Below, piece by piece: positions 53,079-61,211 of a DNA stretch of 64,000 nt. The notes under the pieces were generated by a model. It was given only the letters and a program-made list of their open reading frames with translations, was not told the DNA's origin and searched no databases. Positions within the stretch are counted from its first letter, which is position 1, and each line of letters opens with the position of its first letter. The stretch is from Bacteroidales bacterium UBA3743 (GTDB taxonomy: Bacteria; Bacteroidota; Bacteroidia; Bacteroidales; Paludibacteraceae): positions 1 to 64,000 of the forward strand of contig DFGT01000019.1 of the NCBI GenBank assembly GCA_002371265.1, read 5' to 3'. The position numbers and the translations under genes are program-made.

Positions 53079-53204
53079 GGGCGTTCATTAAACAGAAAAT
53101 ACATCCAATTTTATATGTTCCTATTATTTCTTTTCGGAATTTAATATATTTGTCTGTATTTCTGAATAAATATTTTATAGTATGATTTCATATACTTGTA
53201 TTCT

Positions 53205-53672
53205 ATGTTCTCATTTTATAAAATAGAAAGAGATGAGTATGATAATTTAAAATGTCCTTGTCTTTTTGAATTTGATGGAGACAGAACATATGCAAAAATT
53301 GAATTTGATGGCGATTTGATAAAATTTGCATATTCAACTATAGACGTGGCTCCTGAAATTATGGAAACTAGTAATGACGAAATCATTATTGGTGTTGATT
53401 TGGATGTGTGCATATACAATCGGACAAAAAAATCTGTTGTTTTGCACATTAAACCAATTTGTTTCTTTTGTGAGTTCCTTCGTGTGAAAGATAAATTGAT
53501 AGTGTTTACAGAATTAGATGTTTATTTGATAAATCTTAATACTCATGAGATAGAAATGGAGTTTAGTTATCCTGATGTATATACGACATATGAGTTGGAT
53601 GGCAATATACTAAAAATGAATTATATAGAAGGTGGAGAAATGTCTATTGATTTGAGCCAATTTTTATCATAA
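53205..53672 (+). CDS. Small unknown protein in the immunity array
   Basis: ATG 53205 (MFSFYKIERDEYDN) is chosen over a TTG nine bases earlier. The 155-residue protein is beta-rich with no signal peptide: CLFEFDGDRTYAKIEFDGD, IIIGVDLDVCIYNRTKKSVV, DVYLINLNTHEIEMEFSY. The alternating strands look like one or two propeller blades or an immunity-type fold, but no family is recognised. A TATATTTG -7-like box is at 53145-53152 in the 126-nt gap before it. It ends 1 nt before SUKH copy 3, so the two are co-transcribed. An immunity role is likely by association. Confidence 0.5.
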   Translation: MFSFYKIERDEYDNLKCPCLFEFDGDRTYAKIEFDGDLIKFAYSTIDVAPEIMETSNDEIIIGVDLDVCIYNRTKKSVVLHIKPICFFCEFLRVKDKLIVFTELDVYLINLNTHEIEMEFSYPDVYTTYELDGNILKMNYIEGGEMSIDLSQFLS

Positions 53673-53673
53673 T

Positions 53674-54132
53674 ATGAATCAGAACATTCTAGATGTGATA
53701 AATTCGTTAGGGGAATCTGATGAATTATTGTCAATTGGAGAAATGGAATATTCAAAGATTGTTCAGGCATCTGAAAAAATAGGTGTTGAATTTGCTAAAG
53801 ATTTTGTAGAATATACACATAATTTTGGTGCAATATCTGTAGGTGGTATGGAAATATGTGGAATCATAGATGATGCTCCATATTTATCAACAGTCGATCG
53901 AACTTTAGAGATGCGTGATCTATTTTCAGATTTTCCGATGGATTGTTATGTGATAGAATCGGTTGGAATAGACAACGCTGTGATGGTTCAGAAGTCAGAC
54001 GGAAAGATTTATCAGTTTTTGCATGGACATAATTTGATGCTTGCAGCAGATTCATTAAGCGAATATCTGCTCAATGGAGGTGATTTTCGAAAAGAAAGAG
54101 TTGAGTATTGGAAGGCAAGATCAAATGATTGA
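53674..54132 (+). CDS. SUKH (SMI1/KNR4) immunity protein, copy 3
   Basis: The 152-residue paralogue begins MNQNILDVINSLG. Its last 69 residues match copy 2 at all but two positions, and the DNA identity between copies 2 and 3 extends further upstream (from about 53890) than between either and copy 1. The N-terminal part (SIGEMEYSKIVQASEKIG) is closer to copy 1 in the EYTHNFG segment. This mosaic pattern indicates recombination among the copies. It is followed after 29 nt by another immunity-like gene. Confidence 0.78.
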   Translation: MNQNILDVINSLGESDELLSIGEMEYSKIVQASEKIGVEFAKDFVEYTHNFGAISVGGMEICGIIDDAPYLSTVDRTLEMRDLFSDFPMDCYVIESVGIDNAVMVQKSDGKIYQFLHGHNLMLAADSLSEYLLNGGDFRKERVEYWKARSND

Positions 54133-54161
54133 TAAAAATTATTATTAGAGGAGAATCTACA

Positions 54162-54503
54162 ATGTACAATTTGAAATTTATGTTTGATTGGGGTAGTGGC
54201 ATTTGTGTATGGACTGATAATGAAGCTGCAAGGAGAATATTTAACGGTTATCCCATTGAGGCAGATGATTTGCCTATATCCGACGAATTAAAGGAGACTT
54301 TGAATAATCTGATTGATTTGTATGATACATGCTTGAATCGAGAGGAACCAAACGGTGATATATTGTGGAATAAAAATCAAATAGAGGATTTTTTGAGAGT
54401 TTCCCGTGATGCGTATGTGAAGTTGTGTGAAGAATTAGGTCCAGAGTATGATGTAAAAATGATTTTGAATGATTTTGATGAGGACCTTTTGAATCTAAAG
54501 TAA
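54162..54503 (+). CDS. Small acidic protein resembling contact-toxin immunity proteins
   Basis: ATG 54162 follows a clear GAGGAGA ribosome-binding site and gives MYNLKFMFDWGSGICVWTDN; earlier TTG starts have no support. The 113-residue protein is strongly acidic and has the pattern FDWGSG-(I/V)-C-(V/L)-W near its start, YPIEADDLPIS and a LIDLYDTCLN helix. From memory this is a widespread small family found beside toxins, especially in Firmicutes. Together with the strong Shine-Dalgarno sequence, unusual for Bacteroidetes, this suggests acquisition from another phylum. It ends the T6SS cargo array. The target toxin is not identifiable. Confidence 0.55.
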   Translation: MYNLKFMFDWGSGICVWTDNEAARRIFNGYPIEADDLPISDELKETLNNLIDLYDTCLNREEPNGDILWNKNQIEDFLRVSRDAYVKLCEELGPEYDVKMILNDFDEDLLNLK

Positions 54504-54564
54504 GGTCAGTTCGATGAGCCTTATTTGTTTTCCTATGTTTCTGTTTTCTCATTATTCCTATTGC

Positions 54565-54585
54565 GGGCAGGTTTGAAACCAGCCC
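54565..54585. repeat. Palindromic REP-like element between the T6SS cargo array and the MoxR cassette
   Basis: GGGCAGGTTT and AAACCAGCCC form a near-perfect inverted repeat with one central mismatch pair, followed by CCTACG. The 327-nt gap (54504-54830) otherwise contains only A/T-rich sequence with no convincing gene or consensus promoter. Confidence 0.5.
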
Positions 54586-54830
54586 CTACGATCATGGAAT
54601 TCTCCTTTTTATCGTGTTAAAATGCCAGAAAAAACATGCCTGCTCAAGAACATTTCTCTTCTTATCTAAATCTTTTGTCTTTTCCTTGCAGATCTCCAAG
54701 ATTTTATGAATCTTTGTGTAAAAGGTTGTGCATGCTTTTATTGTGAATTTTATTAATTTTATGTTGCGTTTTGCAATTTTATTGACGTGCATGACTTTTT
54801 GTTTTTATTTATCAGCCAACTGACAAAAAC

Positions 54831-55931
54831 ATGGAACAATTTATCAAGCCTCCTGTAGAAGTGCGCTATTCGGAAGAACTCAGTGCCCTTGAAAAAAATG
54901 ACAAAGCAAGAAGACCTGCAAACTGGATACTCTCTCCATCTGCGGTGAGAACATTCATTCTTGGTGGAGACGTCGATACTCCTGACGGTAAAGTGAAAAT
55001 CAAACGTAAGTTCTATGGCAACGATGCTCTTGTGGAGAGGGCGATCATAACACTTGCCGGAAACCGTGGCCTTATGCTTGTGGGTGAACCTGGCACTGCT
55101 AAGACTATGCTTTCTGAACTTTTGTCCGCTGCGTGCTGTGGCATTTCAACAAATACTGTCCAGGGCACAGCCGGCACCACCGAGGATATGATAAAGTACA
55201 GCTGGAACTATGCGTTGCTTCTTTCAAAAGGTCCTTGTCGTGAGGCTTTAGTACCGTCTCCTTTGCTTATCGGAATGGAGAAGGGCATATTCGCCAGGTT
55301 TGAGGAGATCACACGTACTCCGGCAGAAATACAGGACAGCTTGATTTCTGTCATGTCTGACCAGATTCTGAACATACCTGAAATGGGCGATGAGGGTCTT
55401 GTCCTTGCCAAACCAGGTTTCAATATAATCGGAACTGCCAATACGAGAGACAAGGGAGTCAACGAGATGTCCGGTGCTTTGAAACGTCGCTTTAATTTTG
55501 AGACGGTAGAGCCTGTGAGAGATGTAAGACTTGAAAAGGAAATCATAGTCCGCGAGGCTTCCGAACTTGCTAAAACGGCAAATATCAGCTGCCCTGTTGA
55601 TACTGATGTGGCTGAACTTCTTGCTGTGACATATCATGAGTTGCGTGAGGGAATCACCTCTGATGGCACTGTGATTGAACGTCCTAACGCTGTGATGAGC
55701 ACGGCAGAGGCAGTGTCTGTGTATTATCAGGCTCTGTGTCATTCTTGGTATTACGGCAATGGGCGTATAGAGCCGGCGTTGCTTACTGAGGGGCTTCTTG
55801 GAGCGGTGTGCAAGGAAAACAAAGATGATTTAGAAAAACTTAGGGCTTATTTCAGAACCGTATCAAAAGAAAAAAGCAAGGCTGGCGATTTATGGAAAGA
55901 GTACATCAAAACAGCGGATCTGCTGAGATGA
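54831..55931 (+). CDS. MoxR-type AAA+ ATPase (YehL-like)
   Basis: The 366-residue cytoplasmic ATPase has Walker A GEPGTAKT (residues 85-92), a TAGTTEDMIKYSWNYALL stretch, a sensor region FNIIGTANTRDKGVNEMS and the arginine-finger helix GALKRRFNFETVEPV. The FEEITRTPAEIQDSLIS motif replaces the canonical Walker B DExx with EE, as in the MoxR branch. MoxR proteins act as chaperone-like remodellers with VWA-domain partners, one of which is encoded two genes later. The gene starts the five-gene cassette and resembles E. coli YehL in size and context. No Shine-Dalgarno sequence is seen at this first gene, so it may rely on local Bacteroidetes signals. Confidence 0.85.
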   Translation: MEQFIKPPVEVRYSEELSALEKNDKARRPANWILSPSAVRTFILGGDVDTPDGKVKIKRKFYGNDALVERAIITLAGNRGLMLVGEPGTAKTMLSELLSAACCGISTNTVQGTAGTTEDMIKYSWNYALLLSKGPCREALVPSPLLIGMEKGIFARFEEITRTPAEIQDSLISVMSDQILNIPEMGDEGLVLAKPGFNIIGTANTRDKGVNEMSGALKRRFNFETVEPVRDVRLEKEIIVREASELAKTANISCPVDTDVAELLAVTYHELREGITSDGTVIERPNAVMSTAEAVSVYYQALCHSWYYGNGRIEPALLTEGLLGAVCKENKDDLEKLRAYFRTVSKEKSKAGDLWKEYIKTADLLR

Positions 55932-58285
55932 TTAGGTTTGATCTTTCAGCTCCTGTGTTGTTTTTCCCCGTCAGACATCACAGCCCTGTCTGTTCTTACC
56001 AGCTTCTCCGCACAATAGAACTTTACAGTCCGGAAATAATTCTGATTGAAGGACCGGAGAATGCTTGCGACTTGATTCCTGTACTGACCGATGACAAGAC
56101 TGTGTTGCCGGCGGCAATATACTATTATTACAAGGATAAGAAAAAACTTGTTGACGACGATGGTGAGGATTATCGTTGTTACTATCCGTTTTTATATTCG
56201 TCGCCAGAATACAATGCGATGCTTGAAGCCAAACAACTTGGAATTCCGTCGCTGTTTATCGACCTCCCGTATAGTGAGATCTTAATCAACACCGAGGGTG
56301 GAAAGGGTTTGCGAAAATATGAAAAGCAGAATTATGCCGACGACGGGAAATTTACAATAGGTGATTATTATAAACGTCTGTGTGAAAAAACTAAGGTGCA
56401 GAGTTTTGACGAGTTCTGGGAAAAGTATTTTGAAATCTCCGGCTTGGAACTTACTCCTGAGAAATTTATACACAACATGTACACCTATTGCTCGCTCATA
56501 CGCAGAGATACAACTGAGGAAGACCTGTCTGCCGACGGTACGCTTGTCAGAGAACATTATATGGCGGCAAATATTCGTAAGGCTATGGGCACATATAAAC
56601 GGGTGCTTGTCGTGACTGGTGGATTTCATACACCCGGTCTGATAAAGCTTCTCGAAGGAGAAATCCCGACGGTGGAGCTGCACAAAATTCCAAATGATTG
56701 CACGGGATGCTTTCCTGCCGCTTATTCCTATGAGGCAGCGGACGCTTTGCATGGGTATGCTTCCGGAATGAAATGGCCTTATTTTTACGACTGCATATTC
56801 AAAAATCTGAAGAGCAGAAAAGATTACGGTGGTGTGTATGATGACGAAACACTAAGTCTGCTGATTAAAACCAGCAAGGAGGCGGCTAAAAAAAATATTC
56901 AGGTGTCGATAGCTGATGTCACCGCCGCAAAAATGTTGATGAGTGGTCTTGCTTCGTTGAGGGGCGTGCGTGAGTGTGGAATGACTGAACTTATCGACGG
57001 CGTGACGGGAGCTATGATAAAAGGTGAGAAAACCATATCTTCTGCTATGCCGCTTGATATATTGAATAAACTTGCGACAGGCGATAAAATGGGGCATATA
57101 GGTGATAAAAACCATATTCCTCCTCTGATTGCGGATCTGGAAGAGCAGTGTCGCAGATTCCGACTGAAAACGGATATCGTTACTGCTCAGCATGTGGAAT
57201 GTGCACTGTTTTCTTCAGAGAAAGGTCTGCAACTTAGCAGATTGTTCCACAGACTCTGTTTCCTTGAAACTGGGTTCTGCGAGAGAGAAAAAGGTCCGGA
57301 TCTTCACAACGATTGTGACCGCAGCCGAGTGCGTGAGGTATGGAAATATCGCAGATCACCTTCTGTAGATTCCATTCTTATCGACCGCACTACTGACGGC
57401 TTTACGATAGAGGATGCCTGCACAAACGTCGCCATACGTCTGTTCCGAAACGAACAACGTTGTGAGAATGCGGCTCATCTGGCAGTGGATTGCTTCCTTA
57501 TGGGAATAAGCATTGATGGCGAAAGCGACACTCTTCAGAGACTCGTCGTCTCGGATGGCGATTTCTTCTCGGTGGGCAATGCTCTTTCTTATTTTCGGAC
57601 GCTGTTTGAACTTAAACGTCTGTATGAATATGACGATAAAAGCATTCTGCCTCTGATGACAAAATGCTTTGACAAACTTGTTATGCTTTTGCCGACGATG
57701 GCATCTGTGACTGATGATAACGCTGATGAACTTTGCTCGTTGATGAAACAGTTTTTCTCGTTGACAGAAAGTGTTCTGCCTAATCGAAGAGATTCGCTCA
57801 TCGCGGCGCTCCAACAGCTAATTAGAGCAAATGACAAGAATCCTGCCGTATACGGCGCGGCAATGGGACTCCTCTGTACTGGAGACCCGGCTTGTCAAAA
57901 AGATGCTGAGGCGGCGATGTACGGATACCTTAATGGAACGATTGCTGTCAAGAAACAGGGTGCTGATTATCTTAAAGGTCTTTTCCTTACTGCAAGAGAC
58001 ATCGTTTTTGAGGAAAATGACTTTCTTGTTATGACGGATCAACTCCTGACTTCGATGGAAACCGATGATTTTATGGAGATCCTCCCGTCGCTACGACTCG
58101 CATTCAGTTATTTCACGCCTCAGGAGATAAGTGAGACGGCAGAGACTATAGCTGGTCTGTATAAAACAAATGCTGTCTCTCTCTTGTATGAAGAGATTAA
58201 GGATGAGTCGCTATGGAATTGCGGACGTGAATTCGACAGTGTGATAATGAAAGAACTCTTAAATGGAGGATCCGAATATGCTTGA
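55928..58285 (+). CDS. DUF5682-family protein (YehM-like)
   Basis: The start at 55928 overlaps the ATPase stop (ATGA); an in-frame ATG 36 nt earlier lies fully within the ATPase gene. The 785-residue protein begins with FFPVRHHSPVCSY and EIILIEGPENA, the hallmark of DUF5682, which resembles the ChaN/EreA-type alpha/beta fold. VLVVTGGFHTPGLIKLL near residue 240 supplies another conserved His. The C-terminal half is helical and repeat-like (ALPLD..., LLPTMASVTDDNADEL). Enzymatic activity is unknown; the conserved His/Glu residues suggest a hydrolase-like site. It corresponds in order and size to E. coli YehM. Confidence 0.75.
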   Translation: MIRFDLSAPVLFFPVRHHSPVCSYQLLRTIELYSPEIILIEGPENACDLIPVLTDDKTVLPAAIYYYYKDKKKLVDDDGEDYRCYYPFLYSSPEYNAMLEAKQLGIPSLFIDLPYSEILINTEGGKGLRKYEKQNYADDGKFTIGDYYKRLCEKTKVQSFDEFWEKYFEISGLELTPEKFIHNMYTYCSLIRRDTTEEDLSADGTLVREHYMAANIRKAMGTYKRVLVVTGGFHTPGLIKLLEGEIPTVELHKIPNDCTGCFPAAYSYEAADALHGYASGMKWPYFYDCIFKNLKSRKDYGGVYDDETLSLLIKTSKEAAKKNIQVSIADVTAAKMLMSGLASLRGVRECGMTELIDGVTGAMIKGEKTISSAMPLDILNKLATGDKMGHIGDKNHIPPLIADLEEQCRRFRLKTDIVTAQHVECALFSSEKGLQLSRLFHRLCFLETGFCEREKGPDLHNDCDRSRVREVWKYRRSPSVDSILIDRTTDGFTIEDACTNVAIRLFRNEQRCENAAHLAVDCFLMGISIDGESDTLQRLVVSDGDFFSVGNALSYFRTLFELKRLYEYDDKSILPLMTKCFDKLVMLLPTMASVTDDNADELCSLMKQFFSLTESVLPNRRDSLIAALQQLIRANDKNPAVYGAAMGLLCTGDPACQKDAEAAMYGYLNGTIAVKKQGADYLKGLFLTARDIVFEENDFLVMTDQLLTSMETDDFMEILPSLRLAFSYFTPQEISETAETIAGLYKTNAVSLLYEEIKDESLWNCGREFDSVIMKELLNGGSEYA

Positions 58286-59420
58286 TAGAGATCTTGCTTT
58301 AAATCGTTGGAGACTAGTGCTCGGTAGTATGTCAGACAATAGTCTTTCTTTCAGTGGAAGTGATCGAGAGATTCTGTCTTTTGAGGATATGGAGCAGTTG
58401 CTTGATTATCTTTATAGTCATGCTCAGGGAGACGATGTCCGTGGCGAATCCATATCCGACCGTAGTGGTGGACTTGGAGAGTCGCAACTGACTGCGGCAA
58501 AATGGATAACAAAAGTGAGAGAGTTGTTCCCCAAGCAGACAGCTGAGGTGCTCGAACGGCATGCTCTTGATGAATTCAAGATGACGGAGTTGCTGACTGA
58601 TAAGAAAGTGCTGGAGCAGATGAAACCAGATATGTCGCTGCTAAAAACTGTGCTCCAGCTTAAACATCTGATGAAAGGCGAGGTGCTAGAGACAGCAAAG
58701 AAGATTGCCCGCTCTGTGGCTGAAGAACTGAGTGAGAAATTGGCTCAAAGCACAAGGCAGGCTCTCACGGGACGACTAGACCGCAACTCCAGAAGCCCTG
58801 TGCGTTCGGCACGCAATATAGATATTCATAAGACTATAAGGCGTAACCTGAAAAATTATGACAAAGAAAACGAAACACTTGTGCTGAAGGATGTATACTT
58901 CTCAAGCAGAGTGAAAAAATATAACAAGAAGACGGTTATTATTGCCGTCGACGAGAGTGGATCGATGCTTGGTTCTGTGATATACAGTGCTGTCATGGCT
59001 CAGATAATATCTAAATTGCCGTTTGCCGAGATCAAACTTGTGATATTCGACACAGAGATTGTTGACTTGTCTGGCATGGTGGAGGATCCTGTTGAAGTTA
59101 TGATGAGCGTACAGCTTGGTGGTGGCACGGATATTGGAAAAGCTCTGTCTTATTGTGAATCGCTGATACAAACCCCTTCCGATACATGTGTGTTGTGCGT
59201 GACTGATCTTTGTGAAGGTGGTTATCCGCATATTTTGCTCAACACGGCTCAAAATATCATGACAAGTGGAGCGAAACTCAGTTTCCTTACTGCTCTTGAT
59301 GAATGTGCCAATCCCGTATACGACAAGAATATGGGTCAACTTCTAGCTGATATGGGAGCGTTTGTCGGTGCATTGACACCCGATCAGTTGGGTGATTATA
59401 TAGGTAGAATATTTAGTTGA
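58278..59420 (+). CDS. VWA-domain protein of the MoxR cassette (YehP-like)
   Basis: ATG 58278 follows GGAGGA by 7 nt and overlaps the upstream stop by 8 nt; an ATG at 58263 has no such site. The 380-residue protein has a helical N-terminal half and a C-terminal von Willebrand A domain. The metal-ion-dependent adhesion site is intact: DESGSM at 225-230, the Thr of LGGGTDIGKAL, and the Asp of CVTDLCEGG. It is cytoplasmic, with no signal peptide. MoxR ATPases typically act on or with such VWA proteins. It is equivalent to E. coli YehP. Confidence 0.85.
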   Translation: MLDRDLALNRWRLVLGSMSDNSLSFSGSDREILSFEDMEQLLDYLYSHAQGDDVRGESISDRSGGLGESQLTAAKWITKVRELFPKQTAEVLERHALDEFKMTELLTDKKVLEQMKPDMSLLKTVLQLKHLMKGEVLETAKKIARSVAEELSEKLAQSTRQALTGRLDRNSRSPVRSARNIDIHKTIRRNLKNYDKENETLVLKDVYFSSRVKKYNKKTVIIAVDESGSMLGSVIYSAVMAQIISKLPFAEIKLVIFDTEIVDLSGMVEDPVEVMMSVQLGGGTDIGKALSYCESLIQTPSDTCVLCVTDLCEGGYPHILLNTAQNIMTSGAKLSFLTALDECANPVYDKNMGQLLADMGAFVGALTPDQLGDYIGRIFS

Positions 59421-59421
59421 C

Positions 59422-59429
59422 GGAGGTGA
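59422..59429 (+). promoter_or_regulatory. Near-perfect Shine-Dalgarno sequence before the SWIM gene
   Basis: GGAGGTGA lies 4 nt before ATG 59434. Comparable sites are GGAGGA at 58265 (VWA gene) and GGAGGA at 61200 (DUF4132 gene). Such sites are rare in the rest of this window. Confidence 0.75.
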
Positions 59430-59433
59430 TGAT

Positions 59434-61209
59434 ATGATACAGAACGAAACACTTGCAGCCCAACTCTCTGCGGCAAACGAGGATACTCTGACTGCTCTTG
59501 CAAACAAGGGTCTCTACAAGCGTGCTGTGAAAGATACTGAAGGTCTAACTGCGGAATATGTTGAAACGGAAGACACGATACAGATCTCCGTCGGTGGTGA
59601 ACAGTGTGTCATTAGATTTCCGTTTGAAAAAAGCACTTGCTCATGTCCGTCAAGGACAGTGTGCAGACATATCCTTGGAGCATTATTGCTTCTGAAAAAG
59701 GAAGTCCCGGAAGGCTTGGCTAACCCTCAGACTGAAGAATCTGAGGCTTCTGAGTCCAGCAAAGAATCTCATGACTTGGAGCCAGTTGAAGAATCGCCTA
59801 AGAAAAAGCCTTTAGAAGTAGTAGCCGACGACGCTTTGACATCTGAGGAAATATCCGAAATAAAAAGTTGTGCCAAACATAGTCTTTCGCTTCTCGGCAC
59901 ATTGCTTGCGAGGGGACTTGTCCGTGCGGACAGTTCGGTGGCTGATGCTTTAGAACTTGCGGCTGTCAGTGCCCACACCGCCAAGATGGCTGATGCAGAA
60001 CGAAAACTTCGTGCATTGTCTGGCAGACTCTCAGACTGTATAGACCGCAGGGCGTCGTTCGATATACATATCTTTACAAAGTCGCTCTGTTCGTGCGTCT
60101 CAATGTTAGCAGACCTTGAACAGAATGATGTGACTTCAAAAAAACTTGGCGTTTTCCGTGACACTTATGAATCATATCCCGGGAATCTTGAATTGTTGCC
60201 GATTGGTCATAAAGAGGTAGTGAGAGGCGAATATCAGGGAAGTGTGTATTATTTTTTGAATCTTGACGAGAGTGTACAGCCTCGTTTCCTTATTTATTCC
60301 GACCTTCGTCCTACATTTTATTCCCAAGATTCACATAAAAGACCGACACAAACCATTGTCTGGAGCTTGAATACATCTCTTACAAGCATGATGTATTCAA
60401 AACTATTGTTGAAAAATGCCAAACTTAGTGGCGAAAAGATTTCAGGATCTTCTGCGACGGAGGTCGTCTTTACAAGTAAGGCGGAACTGAATTGTCCGCA
60501 GTTGAGAAAACTCGTGATAACAGACTTTCGTGAACTTGCGGAGTCTGCCGACTACAATAGAGAAAAATTGTTTCTTATTCGTGTCCACACTCTTGACGAC
60601 TATGGTTTTGACAAACATACGCAGATTCTTTTTATGAAGATCTCCGACCGTGGTGGCAGAACTGTGACTGCAGAGGTGAAGTATTTTGCCGAGAATAAGG
60701 AGTTGGTGGAGAAAATAGAAGAGATATGCGGACGAATAAAAGATACTGAAGATGTGTGGACATTGCTTGTCTCAGCAAGAATAAAAGACGGGGTTGTTGT
60801 GCTTAATCCGATAGAATTCTACGATTTTATAGAAGATATGGATTCCCATAGTTTCTCACCGTCTACAGAAATCACCACCGTCGATCCTCAATATGCTCAT
60901 GTGCTTTTGAAACTTATATCAGAAGTGGAAAATAGCGTTGTGAGGTGTGTCAGAAGCGGATTAAGTTCGACTACAGAAAATCATGCTCCACTTATAGAAA
61001 AGATCAAACGATGTGGCTTGTCTGGACTTGCCGAATTAGCTGAACAATTTTTCGCGTCGGCTGACAGTTACCGGCATAATCTTGACAAAGATGCGGAAAA
61101 AGTTCTTTTTGACGCGTCGAAACTAATGAAATATATTATTTTAGCAGAAAATAAACTGGGAAAAATCTCAGCCTTATATAATATGGATAACGAATTAATG
61201 GAGGAATAA
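59434..61209 (+). CDS. SWIM zinc-finger protein of the MoxR cassette (YehQ-like)
   Basis: The 591-residue protein has a SWIM motif C-x-C-x5-C-x-H at Cys69, Cys71, Cys77 and His79 (STCSCPSRTVCRHILGALLLL), which should bind zinc and contact nucleic acid or protein. The preceding ~60 residues include a short beta element typical of the region ahead of SWIM (VIRFPFE). A Ser/Glu-rich linker (about 95-130) leads to a large alpha/beta region of unknown fold (KLVITDFRELAE, LFLIRVHTLDDYG). It corresponds to E. coli YehQ. It lies 13 nt after the VWA gene and 2 nt before the DUF4132 gene, with a strong ribosome-binding site. Confidence 0.8.
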   Translation: MIQNETLAAQLSAANEDTLTALANKGLYKRAVKDTEGLTAEYVETEDTIQISVGGEQCVIRFPFEKSTCSCPSRTVCRHILGALLLLKKEVPEGLANPQTEESEASESSKESHDLEPVEESPKKKPLEVVADDALTSEEISEIKSCAKHSLSLLGTLLARGLVRADSSVADALELAAVSAHTAKMADAERKLRALSGRLSDCIDRRASFDIHIFTKSLCSCVSMLADLEQNDVTSKKLGVFRDTYESYPGNLELLPIGHKEVVRGEYQGSVYYFLNLDESVQPRFLIYSDLRPTFYSQDSHKRPTQTIVWSLNTSLTSMMYSKLLLKNAKLSGEKISGSSATEVVFTSKAELNCPQLRKLVITDFRELAESADYNREKLFLIRVHTLDDYGFDKHTQILFMKISDRGGRTVTAEVKYFAENKELVEKIEEICGRIKDTEDVWTLLVSARIKDGVVVLNPIEFYDFIEDMDSHSFSPSTEITTVDPQYAHVLLKLISEVENSVVRCVRSGLSSTTENHAPLIEKIKRCGLSGLAELAEQFFASADSYRHNLDKDAEKVLFDASKLMKYIILAENKLGKISALYNMDNELMEE

Positions 61210-61211
61210 CA

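Noticed and set aside
54592..54792. A 66-codon minus-strand frame in the gap before the MoxR cassette
   Set aside because: It is a Lys-rich translation of A/T-rich intergenic DNA with no homology pattern and no promoter.
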